Source: CAJBVG01 sp943371425
GTDB taxonomy: Bacteria > Bacteroidota > Bacteroidia > Sphingobacteriales > Sphingobacteriaceae
Assembly (NCBI GenBank): GCA_943371425.1
Contig: CALRUR010000001.1
Span: 124,001 to 188,000 of the forward strand
Direction of reading: 5' to 3'
Length of the DNA stretch: 64,000 nucleotides
In this document: positions 24,687-34,401 of the stretch, in pieces
How positions within the stretch are numbered: the stretch's first letter is position 1
Layout of the letters: each line of letters opens with the position of its first letter
Position numbers and translations under genes: made by a program
The notes under the pieces: generated by a model
What the model was told of the DNA's origin: nothing
The model's database searches: none
The model's input: the letters and a program-made list of their open reading frames with translations, nothing else

Positions 24687-26991
24687 ACGTAGATTTTAAT
24701 GAGAAAACATGTTCTTTATTCGGACTCAAATTAATTACTTCATCATACAATTCGTAAACAACATTTTTATTTGCTTGCACATTCATTTTAATATTTTCTT
24801 TATTAATGTTGATGGTGATAATTGCATCCCTGTAGCGAATGCAAAATTGAAAAGCTTCCCACTTACTTGGTAACATTGGCGAAAAACTAAGTAGATTTTC
24901 TTTAATACGTAAACCACCAAAACCCATTACTACTGCCAACCATGTACCGGCCATGCTTGTAATGTGTAAGCCTTCATGCGCTTCCTTATTATAATCATCT
25001 AAATCTAAACGCGATGTTCTTAAATACAATTCATAAGCTTTTTCTTCATAGCCTAATTTTGTTGCTTGTATAACATGTATACACGGTGATAATGAAGATT
25101 CGTGAACGGTACGTGGTTCATAAAAATCAAAATTTCTTTTGAGCGTTTCTGTATCAAAATGATCTTCAAATAAGAATAAACCTTGCAATACATCTGCTTG
25201 TTTTATAAAGCAAGAACGCAGTATACGATCCCAAGACCAATATTGATTGATAGGTCGTTCTTTAGGCAATAAATCTGCTGCCATTTTTTGCTCCTTATCT
25301 AAATACCCTTCTTGTTGTAAAAATATTCCCATGGCATCATCAACTGGGTAGAACATGTTTTCAGTAATGTTTTTCCAAGCAACTAATTCATCTTTAACGA
25401 AGGAAGTTTTTGTACAGAAATCTATATAGTATGGTTTATTTTCTTGTTCAATTTTTTTAATAATTTCTGATGTATAGTTCATGCACCAGCATGCAATGTA
25501 ATTGGTGTACCAATTATTATTTACATTGTTTTCATATTCATTGGGGCCTGTAACGCCATGCATCACAAATTTCTTTTTTGCTTCCGACCAATGTATGCGT
25601 TGCGCCCAAAAACGTGAGATGCCTAAGAGTACTTCTGCACCACCTTCGGTAAAATAACTTTCATCACCGGTATATAATGCATACTGAAAAACAGCATAAG
25701 CAATGGCTCCGTTTCTATGTATCTCTTCAAAGGTAATTTCCCATTCGTTGTGGCATTCTTCACCATTCATAGTAACCATTGGGTACAATGCTGCACCATT
25801 TGTAAAACCCAATTTTGCAGCATTCTCAATTGCTTTATCTAATTGGTTATATCTATACTTCAACAATTGCAATGCAATGCTTGCATCAGAAGTGCCCAAA
25901 TAAAATGGTAAACAATACGCTTCGGTATCCCAATAAGTAGAGCCACCATACTTTTCTCCTGTAAAGCCTTTCGGACCAATATTTAATCGAGGATCTCTGC
26001 CAGTATACGTTTGGTTGAGTTGGAAAATATTAAATCTAATTCCTTGCTGTGCGGCAGTATCTCCTTTTATTTGAATGTCGGCACTGTTCCAAACATCTGC
26101 CCAAGAATTAATGTGTTCGTTTTTTAAATCTATATAAGTTGATGATCGAGCTTTATTAAGATTTTCAACACATGCATTCTCCAACTGCTTCGAATCATAA
26201 TACATACTCGACACAATGCTAACAAATTTCTCTAAGCAGTATGTTTTACCGGCTTCCATGTTTAGTTCCCATGTAGCAGCTACCTTCCAATCAGCGCAGG
26301 CGTATTGCACTCCATTCTGTTCAACACCATCTATATAAACTTTTACAAAAAAACCTTCGCAAACTTCAAAACCTAACTTGTTCGTTTTAGTTTGTAACCA
26401 AGCTTTCTCATCGTCGGCTTTTTCAGAAACACGCGACCAAAATATTTCGTCGTAATTAGCATCTTTATTTTTTACTAAAGCATCAATGCCAGTATTCCAA
26501 CTTAATTTAGCATCCGCATTCGCTTTAATTTCATAACGTATACAAGCAAGTTCATCATTAGCCCTGCTCATAAAACGTTCTGTATTTATTTCAATTTTTT
26601 TGGCATTAGCTTCATACACAAAACTTCTGCTCAATAAGCCTTTTTGCATATCAAGTGTGCGTACAAAATCTATTGGCTTATTTTTATATAAATCAACAGA
26701 ATTACCATCAATTAAAATATCCATGGCAATCCAATTCGGACTGTTCAATACTTTAGCGAAATATTCCGGGTATCCATTCTTCCACCAACCAACTCTTGTT
26801 TTATCAGGATAATATACGCCAGCAATATAAGAGCCTTGCAATGTTTTACCACTGTATTTCTCTTCAAACATTCCACGCTGACCCATCTTGCCATTACCAA
26901 TGCTGAATATACTTTCAGCAGACTCATGCATCTCTGGATCAAATCCTTTTTCTATAATTTGCCAATCGTTATGTAAAAAATAATTCTTCAT
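24676..26991 (-). CDS. mapA: GH65 maltose phosphorylase
   Basis: 771 residues, no signal peptide, cytoplasmic. It splits maltose with phosphate into glucose and beta-glucose-1-phosphate. The N-terminal beta domain starts with the family motif SIGNGKMGQRG (about 30-40); the (alpha/alpha)6 barrel contains GSTYWDTEAYCLPF (about 350-363), GEECHNEWEITFEEIHRNG (about 410-428) and TGPNEYENNVNNN, where E485 aligns in position with the general acid Glu487 known from the Lactobacillus brevis enzyme. The HNEWE segment and the neighbouring pgmB favour maltose over trehalose or kojibiose. It overlaps the end of pgmB by one base, which suggests translational coupling. Confidence 0.93.
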   Translation of the reverse strand: MKNYFLHNDWQIIEKGFDPEMHESAESIFSIGNGKMGQRGMFEEKYSGKTLQGSYIAGVYYPDKTRVGWWKNGYPEYFAKVLNSPNWIAMDILIDGNSVDLYKNKPIDFVRTLDMQKGLLSRSFVYEANAKKIEINTERFMSRANDELACIRYEIKANADAKLSWNTGIDALVKNKDANYDEIFWSRVSEKADDEKAWLQTKTNKLGFEVCEGFFVKVYIDGVEQNGVQYACADWKVAATWELNMEAGKTYCLEKFVSIVSSMYYDSKQLENACVENLNKARSSTYIDLKNEHINSWADVWNSADIQIKGDTAAQQGIRFNIFQLNQTYTGRDPRLNIGPKGFTGEKYGGSTYWDTEAYCLPFYLGTSDASIALQLLKYRYNQLDKAIENAAKLGFTNGAALYPMVTMNGEECHNEWEITFEEIHRNGAIAYAVFQYALYTGDESYFTEGGAEVLLGISRFWAQRIHWSEAKKKFVMHGVTGPNEYENNVNNNWYTNYIACWCMNYTSEIIKKIEQENKPYYIDFCTKTSFVKDELVAWKNITENMFYPVDDAMGIFLQQEGYLDKEQKMAADLLPKERPINQYWSWDRILRSCFIKQADVLQGLFLFEDHFDTETLKRNFDFYEPRTVHESSLSPCIHVIQATKLGYEEKAYELYLRTSRLDLDDYNKEAHEGLHITSMAGTWLAVVMGFGGLRIKENLLSFSPMLPSKWEAFQFCIRYRDAIITININKENIKMNVQANKNVVYELYDEVINLSPNKEHVFSLKSTYAN

Positions 26992-27644
26992 TAATTCTTT
27001 GTAAAAATCTTTTTTAATTCTTCGTAGTTCATTGTGTTCAAATTTGGAAACACAACATCTGCTTCATTTAGTACTTCTTGTTCTCCAATTCCAACGGTAA
27101 AAAAGCCTCCTGTTTTCGCTGCTTTTACTCCACTCAATGCATCTTCAAAAACAATACATTCATTGGTATTTGTATCTAATGCTTTTGCCCCTAATAAAAA
27201 AACCTCTGGGTCTGGTTTCGACTTCGAGGTTACAGTGCCATCAATAATGGCATCAAAATATTTTGTAATGTTTACTCTATCTAAAATTAGTTTTGCATTT
27301 TTACTTGCAGAGCCTAAACCTATTTTTATATTATTATTTTTAAGGTCTTCTAATAATTCTTTACAATTTGGTAGCACCTCGTCTTCGGGCATTGCTTTTA
27401 CGAGTTCTAAGTACCAATTATTTTTTTGTTCTTTCCAAACCTCTTTTTCTGATGTGCTCGCAGAAATCTTTCCCTTATTTAATATATATGCCAAGGATGC
27501 ATCTCTCGATAAGCCTTTTAATTGCTCATTATCATGCTCTGTAAAAGCAACCCCTAAATCATTTGCTAGCCTTTTCCAAGCAACAAAATGATATTTAGCA
27601 GTATCTACTAGTACTCCATCTAAATCAAAAATACAAGCTTTCAT
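26991..27644 (-). CDS. pgmB: beta-phosphoglucomutase
   Basis: 217-residue HAD-superfamily enzyme that converts beta-glucose-1-phosphate to glucose-6-phosphate. HAD motif I is FDLDGVLVDT (residues 5-14), with the extra aspartate of phosphomutases at D10; the helical cap follows. Motif II is GLGSASKN (about 112-119), motif III lysine in SKSKPDPEVF and motif IV VFEDALSGVKAA (about 169-180). It lies between the kinase gene, which it abuts, and maltose phosphorylase, whose product it uses. Assignment is very secure. Confidence 0.95.
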   Translation of the reverse strand: MKACIFDLDGVLVDTAKYHFVAWKRLANDLGVAFTEHDNEQLKGLSRDASLAYILNKGKISASTSEKEVWKEQKNNWYLELVKAMPEDEVLPNCKELLEDLKNNNIKIGLGSASKNAKLILDRVNITKYFDAIIDGTVTSKSKPDPEVFLLGAKALDTNTNECIVFEDALSGVKAAKTGGFFTVGIGEQEVLNEADVVFPNLNTMNYEELKKIFTKN

Positions 27645-28514
27645 TTACGATGCTATTTCTTGTTGAAATTGATATTTTATATGATACTCCAATAAATTCA
27701 TAATAGGCTCCTTTACAATACGCCCAATTCGTACATTGCACTCCTTCGCTACAATCATCAACTCTTCTTGAAAATGGAAAGCTACGGAGCCAACAAAATG
27801 AACCGGAGTGGTTTGATAGTTTTCAAAACACTTTACATGATATTCAAAAAACTCTCGAAGACCTTGCATAATAAAAGCATTTATAAAAGGATGGTCTTTA
27901 TGCCTTCCAACAAAACGTGTAAAACTTGCTAAATAAACATTTGCATGTGGTTTATTATACACCCTGTCAAAAATATCTTCTTTGCTTAAGCCAAATTCTT
28001 TATCAAAATCGTACGCAATTTCTTTTGGTAATTTTTTATATAAATAGGCTGCAATTAATTTTTTTCCTAAATAAGATCCCGATGCTTCATCACCTAATAT
28101 ATAAGCGAGTGCAGGAACTTCTTCGTAAATTGTTGTACCATCAAAAAAACAAGAATTAGAGCCAGTTCCAATTATACAGGTAATGCATGGTTCCCCGTTA
28201 AAAGTAGAATAAGCAGCGGCTTTCATATCATGCTCCACAAAAACTTTTGCACTGCTAAATACTTTTTGCAATGCTGTCTTTACAATTGTATTTAAATTAA
28301 TATTTTCACACCCAGCACCATAAAAATATACCCGTTCAACCTTACTTGCAATATGCATTAAGTCTTTATGCGATGTAATATCGTTTACAATATATTCTGT
28401 AGAATGAAAAAAAGGATTATAGCCCATGGTCTTATACAGATCAACATAATTTCCAGATTGGTCGACTAACATCCAATCACATTTTGTGGATCCGCTCTCT
28501 GCAATTAAATACAT
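27645..28514 (-). CDS. BadF/NagK-type sugar kinase, possibly a glucokinase
   Basis: 289 residues, cytoplasmic, ASKHA fold. The phosphate-1 motif AESGSTKCDWMLVD is at residues 4-17 and the phosphate-2 motif IIGTGSNS around 113-120; GDEASGSYLG (about 141-150) is typical of the BadF/BadG/N-acetylglucosamine-kinase group. It is the first gene of the maltose operon and directly abuts pgmB. Maltose phosphorolysis releases free glucose, and no other hexokinase is visible here, so the enzyme may phosphorylate glucose rather than, or as well as, N-acetylglucosamine. That substrate is inference from gene order. Confidence 0.85.
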   Translation of the reverse strand: MYLIAESGSTKCDWMLVDQSGNYVDLYKTMGYNPFFHSTEYIVNDITSHKDLMHIASKVERVYFYGAGCENINLNTIVKTALQKVFSSAKVFVEHDMKAAAYSTFNGEPCITCIIGTGSNSCFFDGTTIYEEVPALAYILGDEASGSYLGKKLIAAYLYKKLPKEIAYDFDKEFGLSKEDIFDRVYNKPHANVYLASFTRFVGRHKDHPFINAFIMQGLREFFEYHVKCFENYQTTPVHFVGSVAFHFQEELMIVAKECNVRIGRIVKEPIMNLLEYHIKYQFQQEIAS

Positions 28515-28591
28515 ATTTTGAATATTTATTTATATAATTTTCTTATGTTTACTATTATTTTACAATTCTAATAAAACGCAATTTAATAGTA

Positions 28592-28608
28592 ATTGTACAA
28601 AATACAAT
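28592..28608. promoter_or_regulatory. operator-like palindrome between kinase operon and Nudix regulator
   Basis: ATTGTA-CAAAA-TACAAT, 17 bp, shares the TGTA-N5-TACA core and spacing of the two palindromes at 15880 and 15916. It lies in the 119-bp divergent gap, 25 bases before the regulator start and 78 bases before the kinase start. Confidence 0.5.
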
Positions 28609-28633
28609 AAGTATTTCTTTTGAAGAAAAAAAA

Positions 28634-29356
28634 ATGAAAAATAAACAGTCTTATTTCCAGAATTACGTGTCTGTAGATTGTGTAGTTTTGGGTTATGATG
28701 AAGTTGAAAACCGTCTACAAGTACTCTTAATTAAACAGAAAGACCCTGATAAGCAGAATGTTGATAGTTATAAATCTCAATATGCAATACCAGGCGATTT
28801 AATTAACGAAAATGAAGGTTTAGATGAGGCTGCAAGTCGTATTTTAAACGAATTAACGCATATAAAGGGCATTTATTTACAACAATTTTACACTTTTGGT
28901 CGTCCAGACCGTGTAAGCGACCCCAAAGATGCGGATTGGTTACGTGTACACAGAAAAGATCCCAATGCCCGAGTAATAACCATTGCCTATTTAGCTTTGG
29001 TAAGAATAGACCATATAACCCCCTCTGCTGGCTCATTTGCGGAAAATACTATCTGGAGAAGCATTAAAAAGATCCCTAAATTAGCCTTTGACCATAATCA
29101 AATTCTTAGTAAAGCGCTTGAAATCATTAAAGAACACCCCGAGCAGCATATTATGGGCAGAGAATTGTTACCACCTAAATTTACACTTAGCCAACTTCAA
29201 AATTTATACGAAGCAATGTCGGGAGTGCAATTAGACAAACGCAATTTCCGTAAATCAATTAAAACTGCCGATTACCTCATTCCATTGGATGAAAAACAAA
29301 AAGGCGTGTTACATAAACCCGCACAGTTCTTTTCGTTTAAAAAGTCGAAAAAATAG
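28634..29356 (+). CDS. Nudix-type transcriptional regulator (NrtR/AraR-like)
   Basis: 240 residues. An N-terminal Nudix-like domain (about 12-150: CVVLGYDEVENRLQVLLIKQ, IPGDLINENEGLDEAASRIL) is followed by a C-terminal winged-helix region (about 165-230: FTLSQLQNLYEAMSG, LDKRNFRKSIKTADYLIP). The catalytic Nudix box is degenerate: EAASRILNE replaces REXXEEXXE, so it is likely a ligand sensor rather than a hydrolase. This architecture is known for sugar-responsive regulators in Bacteroidota such as AraR, and for NrtR elsewhere. It diverges from the maltose operon, making it the best candidate regulator of that locus. The effector is unknown. Confidence 0.88.
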   Translation: MKNKQSYFQNYVSVDCVVLGYDEVENRLQVLLIKQKDPDKQNVDSYKSQYAIPGDLINENEGLDEAASRILNELTHIKGIYLQQFYTFGRPDRVSDPKDADWLRVHRKDPNARVITIAYLALVRIDHITPSAGSFAENTIWRSIKKIPKLAFDHNQILSKALEIIKEHPEQHIMGRELLPPKFTLSQLQNLYEAMSGVQLDKRNFRKSIKTADYLIPLDEKQKGVLHKPAQFFSFKKSKK

Positions 29357-29444
29357 AAGTTCACATTTCTGAACCATTGTAACTTTTGATACAGTAAGTA
29401 CTTAATACTTAATGTACTTTTGTGTACAATAAAAAAAGAAAAAT

Positions 29445-29756
29445 ATGTTGAACTCCATTCTATCGATATTCGGTTTAGGTAAAAAAATAGATTACAAAGA
29501 ATTACTTCAAAACGGTGGTGTAATTGTAGATGTTCGCTCTAAGGGCGAATACAGCAGTGGCCACATAAAAGGTTCTATAAATATCCCATTAGATCAGTTA
29601 AGTTCGAACCTTAAAAAGTTTAAAAAAGAGCAGCCAATTATTACTTGTTGTGCCTCTGGTATGAGAAGCGGTGCCGCTAAAAGCCTATTAAAATCAAAGG
29701 GTTTCGAGCATACTGTTAATGGCGGTTCTTGGTATAGTTTAAATTCTAAAATATAA
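29445..29756 (+). CDS. rhodanese-like domain protein
   Basis: 103 residues: a short N-terminal hydrophobic stretch (MLNSILSIFGLG) then a single rhodanese domain. Visible motifs are VDVRSKGEYSSGHIKGSINIP (the first 20 residues of which form the family signature) and the active-site loop CCASGMRS, whose second cysteine is in the catalytic position. It probably carries sulfur as a persulfide. It is followed five bases later by a thioredoxin gene, and the pair is probably one transcript. A -7 box, TACTTTTG at 29415-29422, lies upstream. Confidence 0.9.
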   Translation: MLNSILSIFGLGKKIDYKELLQNGGVIVDVRSKGEYSSGHIKGSINIPLDQLSSNLKKFKKEQPIITCCASGMRSGAAKSLLKSKGFEHTVNGGSWYSLNSKI

Positions 29757-29761
29757 TACTG

Positions 29762-30058
29762 ATGTCTAAATCATTTTCAGAAATCGTAAACGAAAAACCA
29801 TTGGTACTTGTCGATTTTTTTGCCGAATGGTGTGGCCCATGCAAAATGATGAAACCTATTTTGGAAGAACTGAAACAACAAATGGGTGAAGAAATTACCA
29901 TCTTAAAAGTAGACGTTGATAAAAGTCCACAGGCATCACAAGCTTTTAATATTTCTGGAGTACCTACTTTAGTTCTATTTAAAGATGGTAAAATAGCATG
30001 GCGACAATCTGGCGTTGTGCCAGCACCACGATTAGAAAAAATAATTAGATCTTATTAA
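29762..30058 (+). CDS. thioredoxin
   Basis: 98 residues, single thioredoxin fold. The redox site is WCGPC (about residues 22-26), with VDVDKSPQ and the cis-proline segment GVPTLVLFKDG. The N-terminus is about ten residues shorter than standard thioredoxin. It follows the rhodanese gene by five bases, so it may reduce the rhodanese persulfide. A second thioredoxin gene lies at 55603-55920. Confidence 0.94.
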   Translation: MSKSFSEIVNEKPLVLVDFFAEWCGPCKMMKPILEELKQQMGEEITILKVDVDKSPQASQAFNISGVPTLVLFKDGKIAWRQSGVVPAPRLEKIIRSY

Positions 30059-30069
30059 TACAAACACAA

Positions 30070-30120
30070 ATAAAAAGGAGTAGCTTCTTGGGGTTATTGG
30101 AGCTACATCCTTTTATTTTT
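30070..30120. terminator. bidirectional terminator between thioredoxin and GT39 genes
   Basis: An imperfect stem (AAAAAGGAGTAGCT against AGCTACATCCTTTT, one bulge) is flanked by A-runs on the left and T-runs on the right. It lies between convergent genes and slightly overlaps the end of the leftward gene. Confidence 0.75.
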
Positions 30121-31759
30121 TCTCTGGAACATCGCGTATATAAAACGCAAAACCATTCTCTTCGTACAACAACTTTATATCTGCATACTGATCTAATTCG
30201 TGCATTTTTGTATTCTTAACCACTATATATACAGGCTTATCTATCGGTCCTGTTCTTAACCACTCATGATCGTAAGAGAGTAAATTACTTACTGGTTTTT
30301 TCTTGGTATAAAACAAATGAGCATATGATTTAAAATACATCGGCTGCACATAGGCATCTTCATTTTGTTTAGTTTCGTAAAAACGGATGGCAGCAGCTTG
30401 AGAAAATAATTCGATTTTAGGTACTAGCAATACACTTGTAAAGAACACCATCAAACTCATCGATATAAATAAAGAAACAATAGCCTTTCTAAAATGATGT
30501 TGTGCATTTAAAACAAAATAAGTAATCAGGCCTATCAACAAAATAAAACCTCCTGTTGCATCTGTAATTGTCCAATTTATTTCTGCTTGTAAATTACCAA
30601 GAGCAAAGGCGTCTTTTACATAAGATAACCATAGGGTTTTGTGATTCATTAAGTACGGGAAAGCCATTAAAATAAAGGCTAACAACAAGCCAATAATGTA
30701 AACACCTATGTGTATTATTTTATTCCACCTTGTTTTGCCATGCACCATATAATACAGAGCATAAGCAGCTAAAAATGTAAGTGGAAAATAACACATAGAA
30801 GAGTAATGCACAATTTTAGTTTTTACAATTGAAAATAGCAGCAACACCACCCAAAACAATACCTTCATAAAGGTTAAAAATATTTTTTGATGATCGGTTG
30901 CAAATGACTTTAAAAAGAAAGATTTTATTAATAATAAGGATGCAGGAAAACAACCAATTAATAACACTATCCAATGGTATAAAAAGGGTCCGCCATGCCC
31001 CGCATCTTGCGTTTGAAACAAGCGAATTTGATAAATAATAAACTCCTTTACAAACCACAATCCGTTGCCCATCATTTCTACTCCAAACCACAACATACTT
31101 ACCAAAAAAGTAAATAATACCGTTAATAATATGTCAGAAAATTTAAGGAACACATCAAACTTATTTATAACTACATATACAACTAAACAAAGTATAGCAA
31201 TAAGTATAGCTACCGGGCCTTTGGTAAGTACAGCCAAGCCTAAAAAAACACCGGCAAAAATTGCTCTCCAATGCTTATTATTTCTTCCTTTTTCTACTAA
31301 AAAACTAAACTCATAAATAGCCAAGAAAATAAACAAATTAAACCAAGGATCTATAATACCCGATTTAAAATATAAAAGAGTGAGTATGGTTCCAGCATAA
31401 CACATCACCCAAAACCATGCAAACTGACGGTTCAAATATTTTCTACCAATTTTATACAAACTTATTAGCGTTATAAATCCGGCTAGGGCATTCGGGAACC
31501 TTGCCGCAAACTCATTCACGCCAAACACTTTCATGCTCAGTACTTGCATCCATATAAATAAAGGAGGTTTCTCCCAAAACTGTTTGAAATCTATTTGTAC
31601 ATGGAAATAATTTCCAGTAACAATCATTTCCCTAGCTGCTTCTGCAAAATTAATTTCATCCCAATCGAACAAATGTGCTTTGCCTAAAAAAGGAATAAAT
31701 AATACTATTGATAAAATTAATATCAACAATTCATCACCATATTTTTTAATTAAACCCAT
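30113..31759 (-). CDS. family 39 glycosyltransferase (ArnT/PMT-like membrane protein)
   Basis: 548 residues with about eleven or twelve hydrophobic segments. The first periplasmic loop holds the GT39/GT83 signature FDWDEINFAEAAREMI (about 31-46) and FWEKPPLFIW (about 61-70), including the acidic residues conserved in ArnT and protein mannosyltransferases. It probably transfers a sugar from a polyprenyl-phosphate donor to lipid A or another envelope acceptor. It follows the PAP2 gene by three bases, a pairing that fits lipid-phosphate metabolism. A soluble domain of about 100 residues closes the protein. Donor and acceptor are unknown. Confidence 0.9.
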   Translation of the reverse strand: MGLIKKYGDELLILILSIVLFIPFLGKAHLFDWDEINFAEAAREMIVTGNYFHVQIDFKQFWEKPPLFIWMQVLSMKVFGVNEFAARFPNALAGFITLISLYKIGRKYLNRQFAWFWVMCYAGTILTLLYFKSGIIDPWFNLFIFLAIYEFSFLVEKGRNNKHWRAIFAGVFLGLAVLTKGPVAILIAILCLVVYVVINKFDVFLKFSDILLTVLFTFLVSMLWFGVEMMGNGLWFVKEFIIYQIRLFQTQDAGHGGPFLYHWIVLLIGCFPASLLLIKSFFLKSFATDHQKIFLTFMKVLFWVVLLLFSIVKTKIVHYSSMCYFPLTFLAAYALYYMVHGKTRWNKIIHIGVYIIGLLLAFILMAFPYLMNHKTLWLSYVKDAFALGNLQAEINWTITDATGGFILLIGLITYFVLNAQHHFRKAIVSLFISMSLMVFFTSVLLVPKIELFSQAAAIRFYETKQNEDAYVQPMYFKSYAHLFYTKKKPVSNLLSYDHEWLRTGPIDKPVYIVVKNTKMHELDQYADIKLLYEENGFAFYIRDVPEKK

Positions 31760-31762
31760 CGT

Positions 31763-32416
31763 TTATTTTTTAGATTTAAACAAGGCGGCTTCAGTTGGTA
31801 TAGATTGAAACCATTTAAAATTATTCAACAAAGTTATTGCCGCAAAGGCCGTAATTACCCCAATAATAGAGCCCGCAATTACATCTTCCAAAAAATGTTG
31901 TGCTAAGTACATTCTAGAATAGGCCCCTACACAAGCAATTAATAAATATAAAATACTAATCGATTTATTTTTAGTAATGATGGCGAGAAATGCCATGAAG
32001 GCAAAAATACTGGTTGTATGCCCAGATGGGAAACTCATCATTTTGTGAATTTCTACACCATCCACAAAATGCAAATCTGCAAGTCCTTCAAAATATTTAC
32101 TCGGACGAGGAATCTCTTTAAATACAGTTCTTTTTAAAATTTGCGTAATCTGAGAACTTATAAGGTAAATTATTCCCGACTGAATGGCCATTCTGTAACT
32201 GAAAAATAGCAAGATGAGTGTAAAAATTACAACAGTTATACCGTCACCAAAATGGGTGATGTATGGAAAAAGGGCATCGCCTAAAACAGAATAATTTGAG
32301 TTTACAAACAAAAAGCAAGTTTCTTTCCCAAATAGGCTAAATAGACTTAAAACAGTCATCAGAATTAATAAATAGCCAATAAAAAAGACTTTATTTTCTT
32401 GAATCAATTTTCTCAT
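31763..32416 (-). CDS. PAP2-family membrane phosphatase
   Basis: 217 residues, about six hydrophobic segments. The three PAP2 motifs are present: KRTVFKEIPRP (about 90-100), FPSGHTTS (about 128-135) and SRMYLAQHFLEDV (about 167-179), giving the catalytic histidines. It removes phosphate from lipid phosphates such as undecaprenyl pyrophosphate or phosphatidyl compounds. It is the first gene of a two-gene operon with the GT39 transferase and diverges from the amino-acid permease. Substrate is not certain. Confidence 0.93.
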   Translation of the reverse strand: MRKLIQENKVFFIGYLLILMTVLSLFSLFGKETCFLFVNSNYSVLGDALFPYITHFGDGITVVIFTLILLFFSYRMAIQSGIIYLISSQITQILKRTVFKEIPRPSKYFEGLADLHFVDGVEIHKMMSFPSGHTTSIFAFMAFLAIITKNKSISILYLLIACVGAYSRMYLAQHFLEDVIAGSIIGVITAFAAITLLNNFKWFQSIPTEAALFKSKK

Positions 32417-32484
32417 ATCAATACAAATCTATTTAAATTAATGATTTTTTTTATACTTTCATAGAATAAATAGAGAATCCATAA

Positions 32485-34401
32485 ATGTTTCAAAAGCTCT
32501 TTAGAAAGAAAAATGTGCAACAAATTTTAAGTGATTTGGATGCACGTGATGCTCATAGTACAGGCTTAAATAAAACGCTTAGTGTACGCGATTTAACAGC
32601 ATTTGGTATTGCCGCAATTATTGGCGCTGGTATTTTTAGCACCATTGGCAAAGCCAGTGCCGACGGAGGTCCAGCGGTTATTTACCTATTTTTATTTACT
32701 GCTATAGCTTGTAGTTTTGCTGCTTTTGCTTACGCAGAATTTGCTTCTATGGTGCCCGTTTCTGGTTCCGCTTATACCTATTCTTATGTGGCCTTCGGCG
32801 AATTAATTGCTTGGATTATTGGCTGGTCGCTTATTATGGAATATGGCATTGGCAATATTACGGTTGCCATTTCTTGGTCCGATTATTTTACGGGCTTTCT
32901 GGGGAGTATAGGTTTGCATTTGCCAGAATGGATGACGATGGATTATTTGAGTGCCTCTAGGGGTTACCATGATGCGGTAAAACTTATAGAAAGTGGTCGT
33001 TTATTCGAAAATTTAGAAAGCAGCATGCAAGCAGCTTATACTGCATGGCAAAATGCTCCTAACATTTTTGGTTTCCATTTAGTGTTAGATCTACCTGCGT
33101 TATTCATCATCATATTTATTACTTGGTTGGTTTACCGAGGCATGAAAGAATCTCGCAATGCAAGCAACGTAATGGTAATTATTAAACTAGCCATTATTTT
33201 ACTCGTTATAGCAGTAGGTATTTTTTATGTTGATGTTGAAAATTGGAACCCCTTTGCACCAAACGGAATTGGTGGTATTTTAAAAGGTGTGTCTGCTGTA
33301 TTCTTTGCTTACATTGGCTTTGATGCCATTTCAACCACTGCCGAAGAATGTAAAAATCCACAAAGAGATTTACCTCGCAGTATGATGTGGGCCATAATTA
33401 TTTGTACTTTATTATACATCACCATCGCACTTGTTCTAACAGGCATGGTAAAATACGATCAACTCGCAGTTGGCGATCCTCTTGCATTTGTGTTCGAAAA
33501 ATTAAATTTAAAATGGTTGTCTGGTATTATTGCTGTGAGTGCAATTGTTGCCATGGCCAGTGTTTTATTGGTTTTCCAAATGGGTCAACCTCGTATATGG
33601 ATGAGCATGAGTAGAGATGGTTTATTACCAAAAGCCTTTTCGAGAATTCACCCAATACATAAAACCCCATCTTTTGCTACCATTGTTACCGGTTTTGTAG
33701 TGGCTGTTCCTTCTTTGTTTATGAACCTTACCATTGTTACCGACCTTTGTAGCATTGGTACTTTGTTTGCATTTGTATTAGTATGCGCAGGTGTATTACG
33801 TTTGCAAAATGATACCACAGTGCAGCGTGGAAAATTTAAAACTCCATACTTAAATTCGAAATTTATTTACCCTGCTATGCTTTTGCTAGGCATCCTTTAC
33901 TTGTTTAATTTCCAACAAGAAAGTGCTATGGCATTTGTAAAAAACACTCCAAAAGTTTTTCCGATGGAAGATGTTATTACAAGTATGAGCATAGAAGAAG
34001 TGAATGTTGTAAAAGCAGAATCTATCAAAAAAGACAGTGCTAATTTTGCATCGCATAATAATGATTTACTTCAATATTTAAATAGTTTCTCTGAAACAGA
34101 CGCAGCTGCAATACTATTATCTAATAGCATCGCAGAATCTAAAGTATATGAAAGTGGATGGGCATTGTTTAAACATAAAATACCAATGTGGATATTCTTT
34201 TTTGTTTGTTTGGTACTTGCCTATTATGCCTTTAAATACAACCTATCTATGATCCCACTCATGGGCTTATTAAGTTGTTTATACATGATGTCTGAGCTTG
34301 GAGTTTCCAACTGGTTAGGCTTCGGAATTTGGTTGGTTATTGGCTTGGTTATTTATTTTAGTTACGGATACCGGAAAAGTAAACTAGTGACTGGTGACTA
34401 G
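32485..34401 (+). CDS. APC-family amino-acid permease
   Basis: 638 residues. The core resembles cationic amino-acid transporters of the YfnA/CAT group: IAAIIGAGIFSTIGKAS (about 43-59), the consensus amphipathic region and AYIGFDAISTTAEECKNPQRD. Two insertions are notable: about 40 residues (LESSMQAAYTAWQNAPN, near 177-193) in an outside loop and about 80 residues (490-560) before the last two helices. An N-terminal tail LFRKKNVQQIL precedes the core. The last codons and the stop (LVTGD then TAG) are built from a 7-bp repeat that continues past the gene, so the natural C-terminus may have been altered. Confidence 0.93.
   Translation: MFQKLFRKKNVQQILSDLDARDAHSTGLNKTLSVRDLTAFGIAAIIGAGIFSTIGKASADGGPAVIYLFLFTAIACSFAAFAYAEFASMVPVSGSAYTYSYVAFGELIAWIIGWSLIMEYGIGNITVAISWSDYFTGFLGSIGLHLPEWMTMDYLSASRGYHDAVKLIESGRLFENLESSMQAAYTAWQNAPNIFGFHLVLDLPALFIIIFITWLVYRGMKESRNASNVMVIIKLAIILLVIAVGIFYVDVENWNPFAPNGIGGILKGVSAVFFAYIGFDAISTTAEECKNPQRDLPRSMMWAIIICTLLYITIALVLTGMVKYDQLAVGDPLAFVFEKLNLKWLSGIIAVSAIVAMASVLLVFQMGQPRIWMSMSRDGLLPKAFSRIHPIHKTPSFATIVTGFVVAVPSLFMNLTIVTDLCSIGTLFAFVLVCAGVLRLQNDTTVQRGKFKTPYLNSKFIYPAMLLLGILYLFNFQQESAMAFVKNTPKVFPMEDVITSMSIEEVNVVKAESIKKDSANFASHNNDLLQYLNSFSETDAAAILLSNSIAESKVYESGWALFKHKIPMWIFFFVCLVLAYYAFKYNLSMIPLMGLLSCLYMMSELGVSNWLGFGIWLVIGLVIYFSYGYRKSKLVTGD

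Noticed and set aside
29411..29428. Fourth operator of the TGTA-N5-TACA family in front of the rhodanese gene
   Set aside because: The palindrome is TGTAC-N6-GTACA, so the half-site spacing differs, and it overlaps a -7 box and a weak heptamer run.
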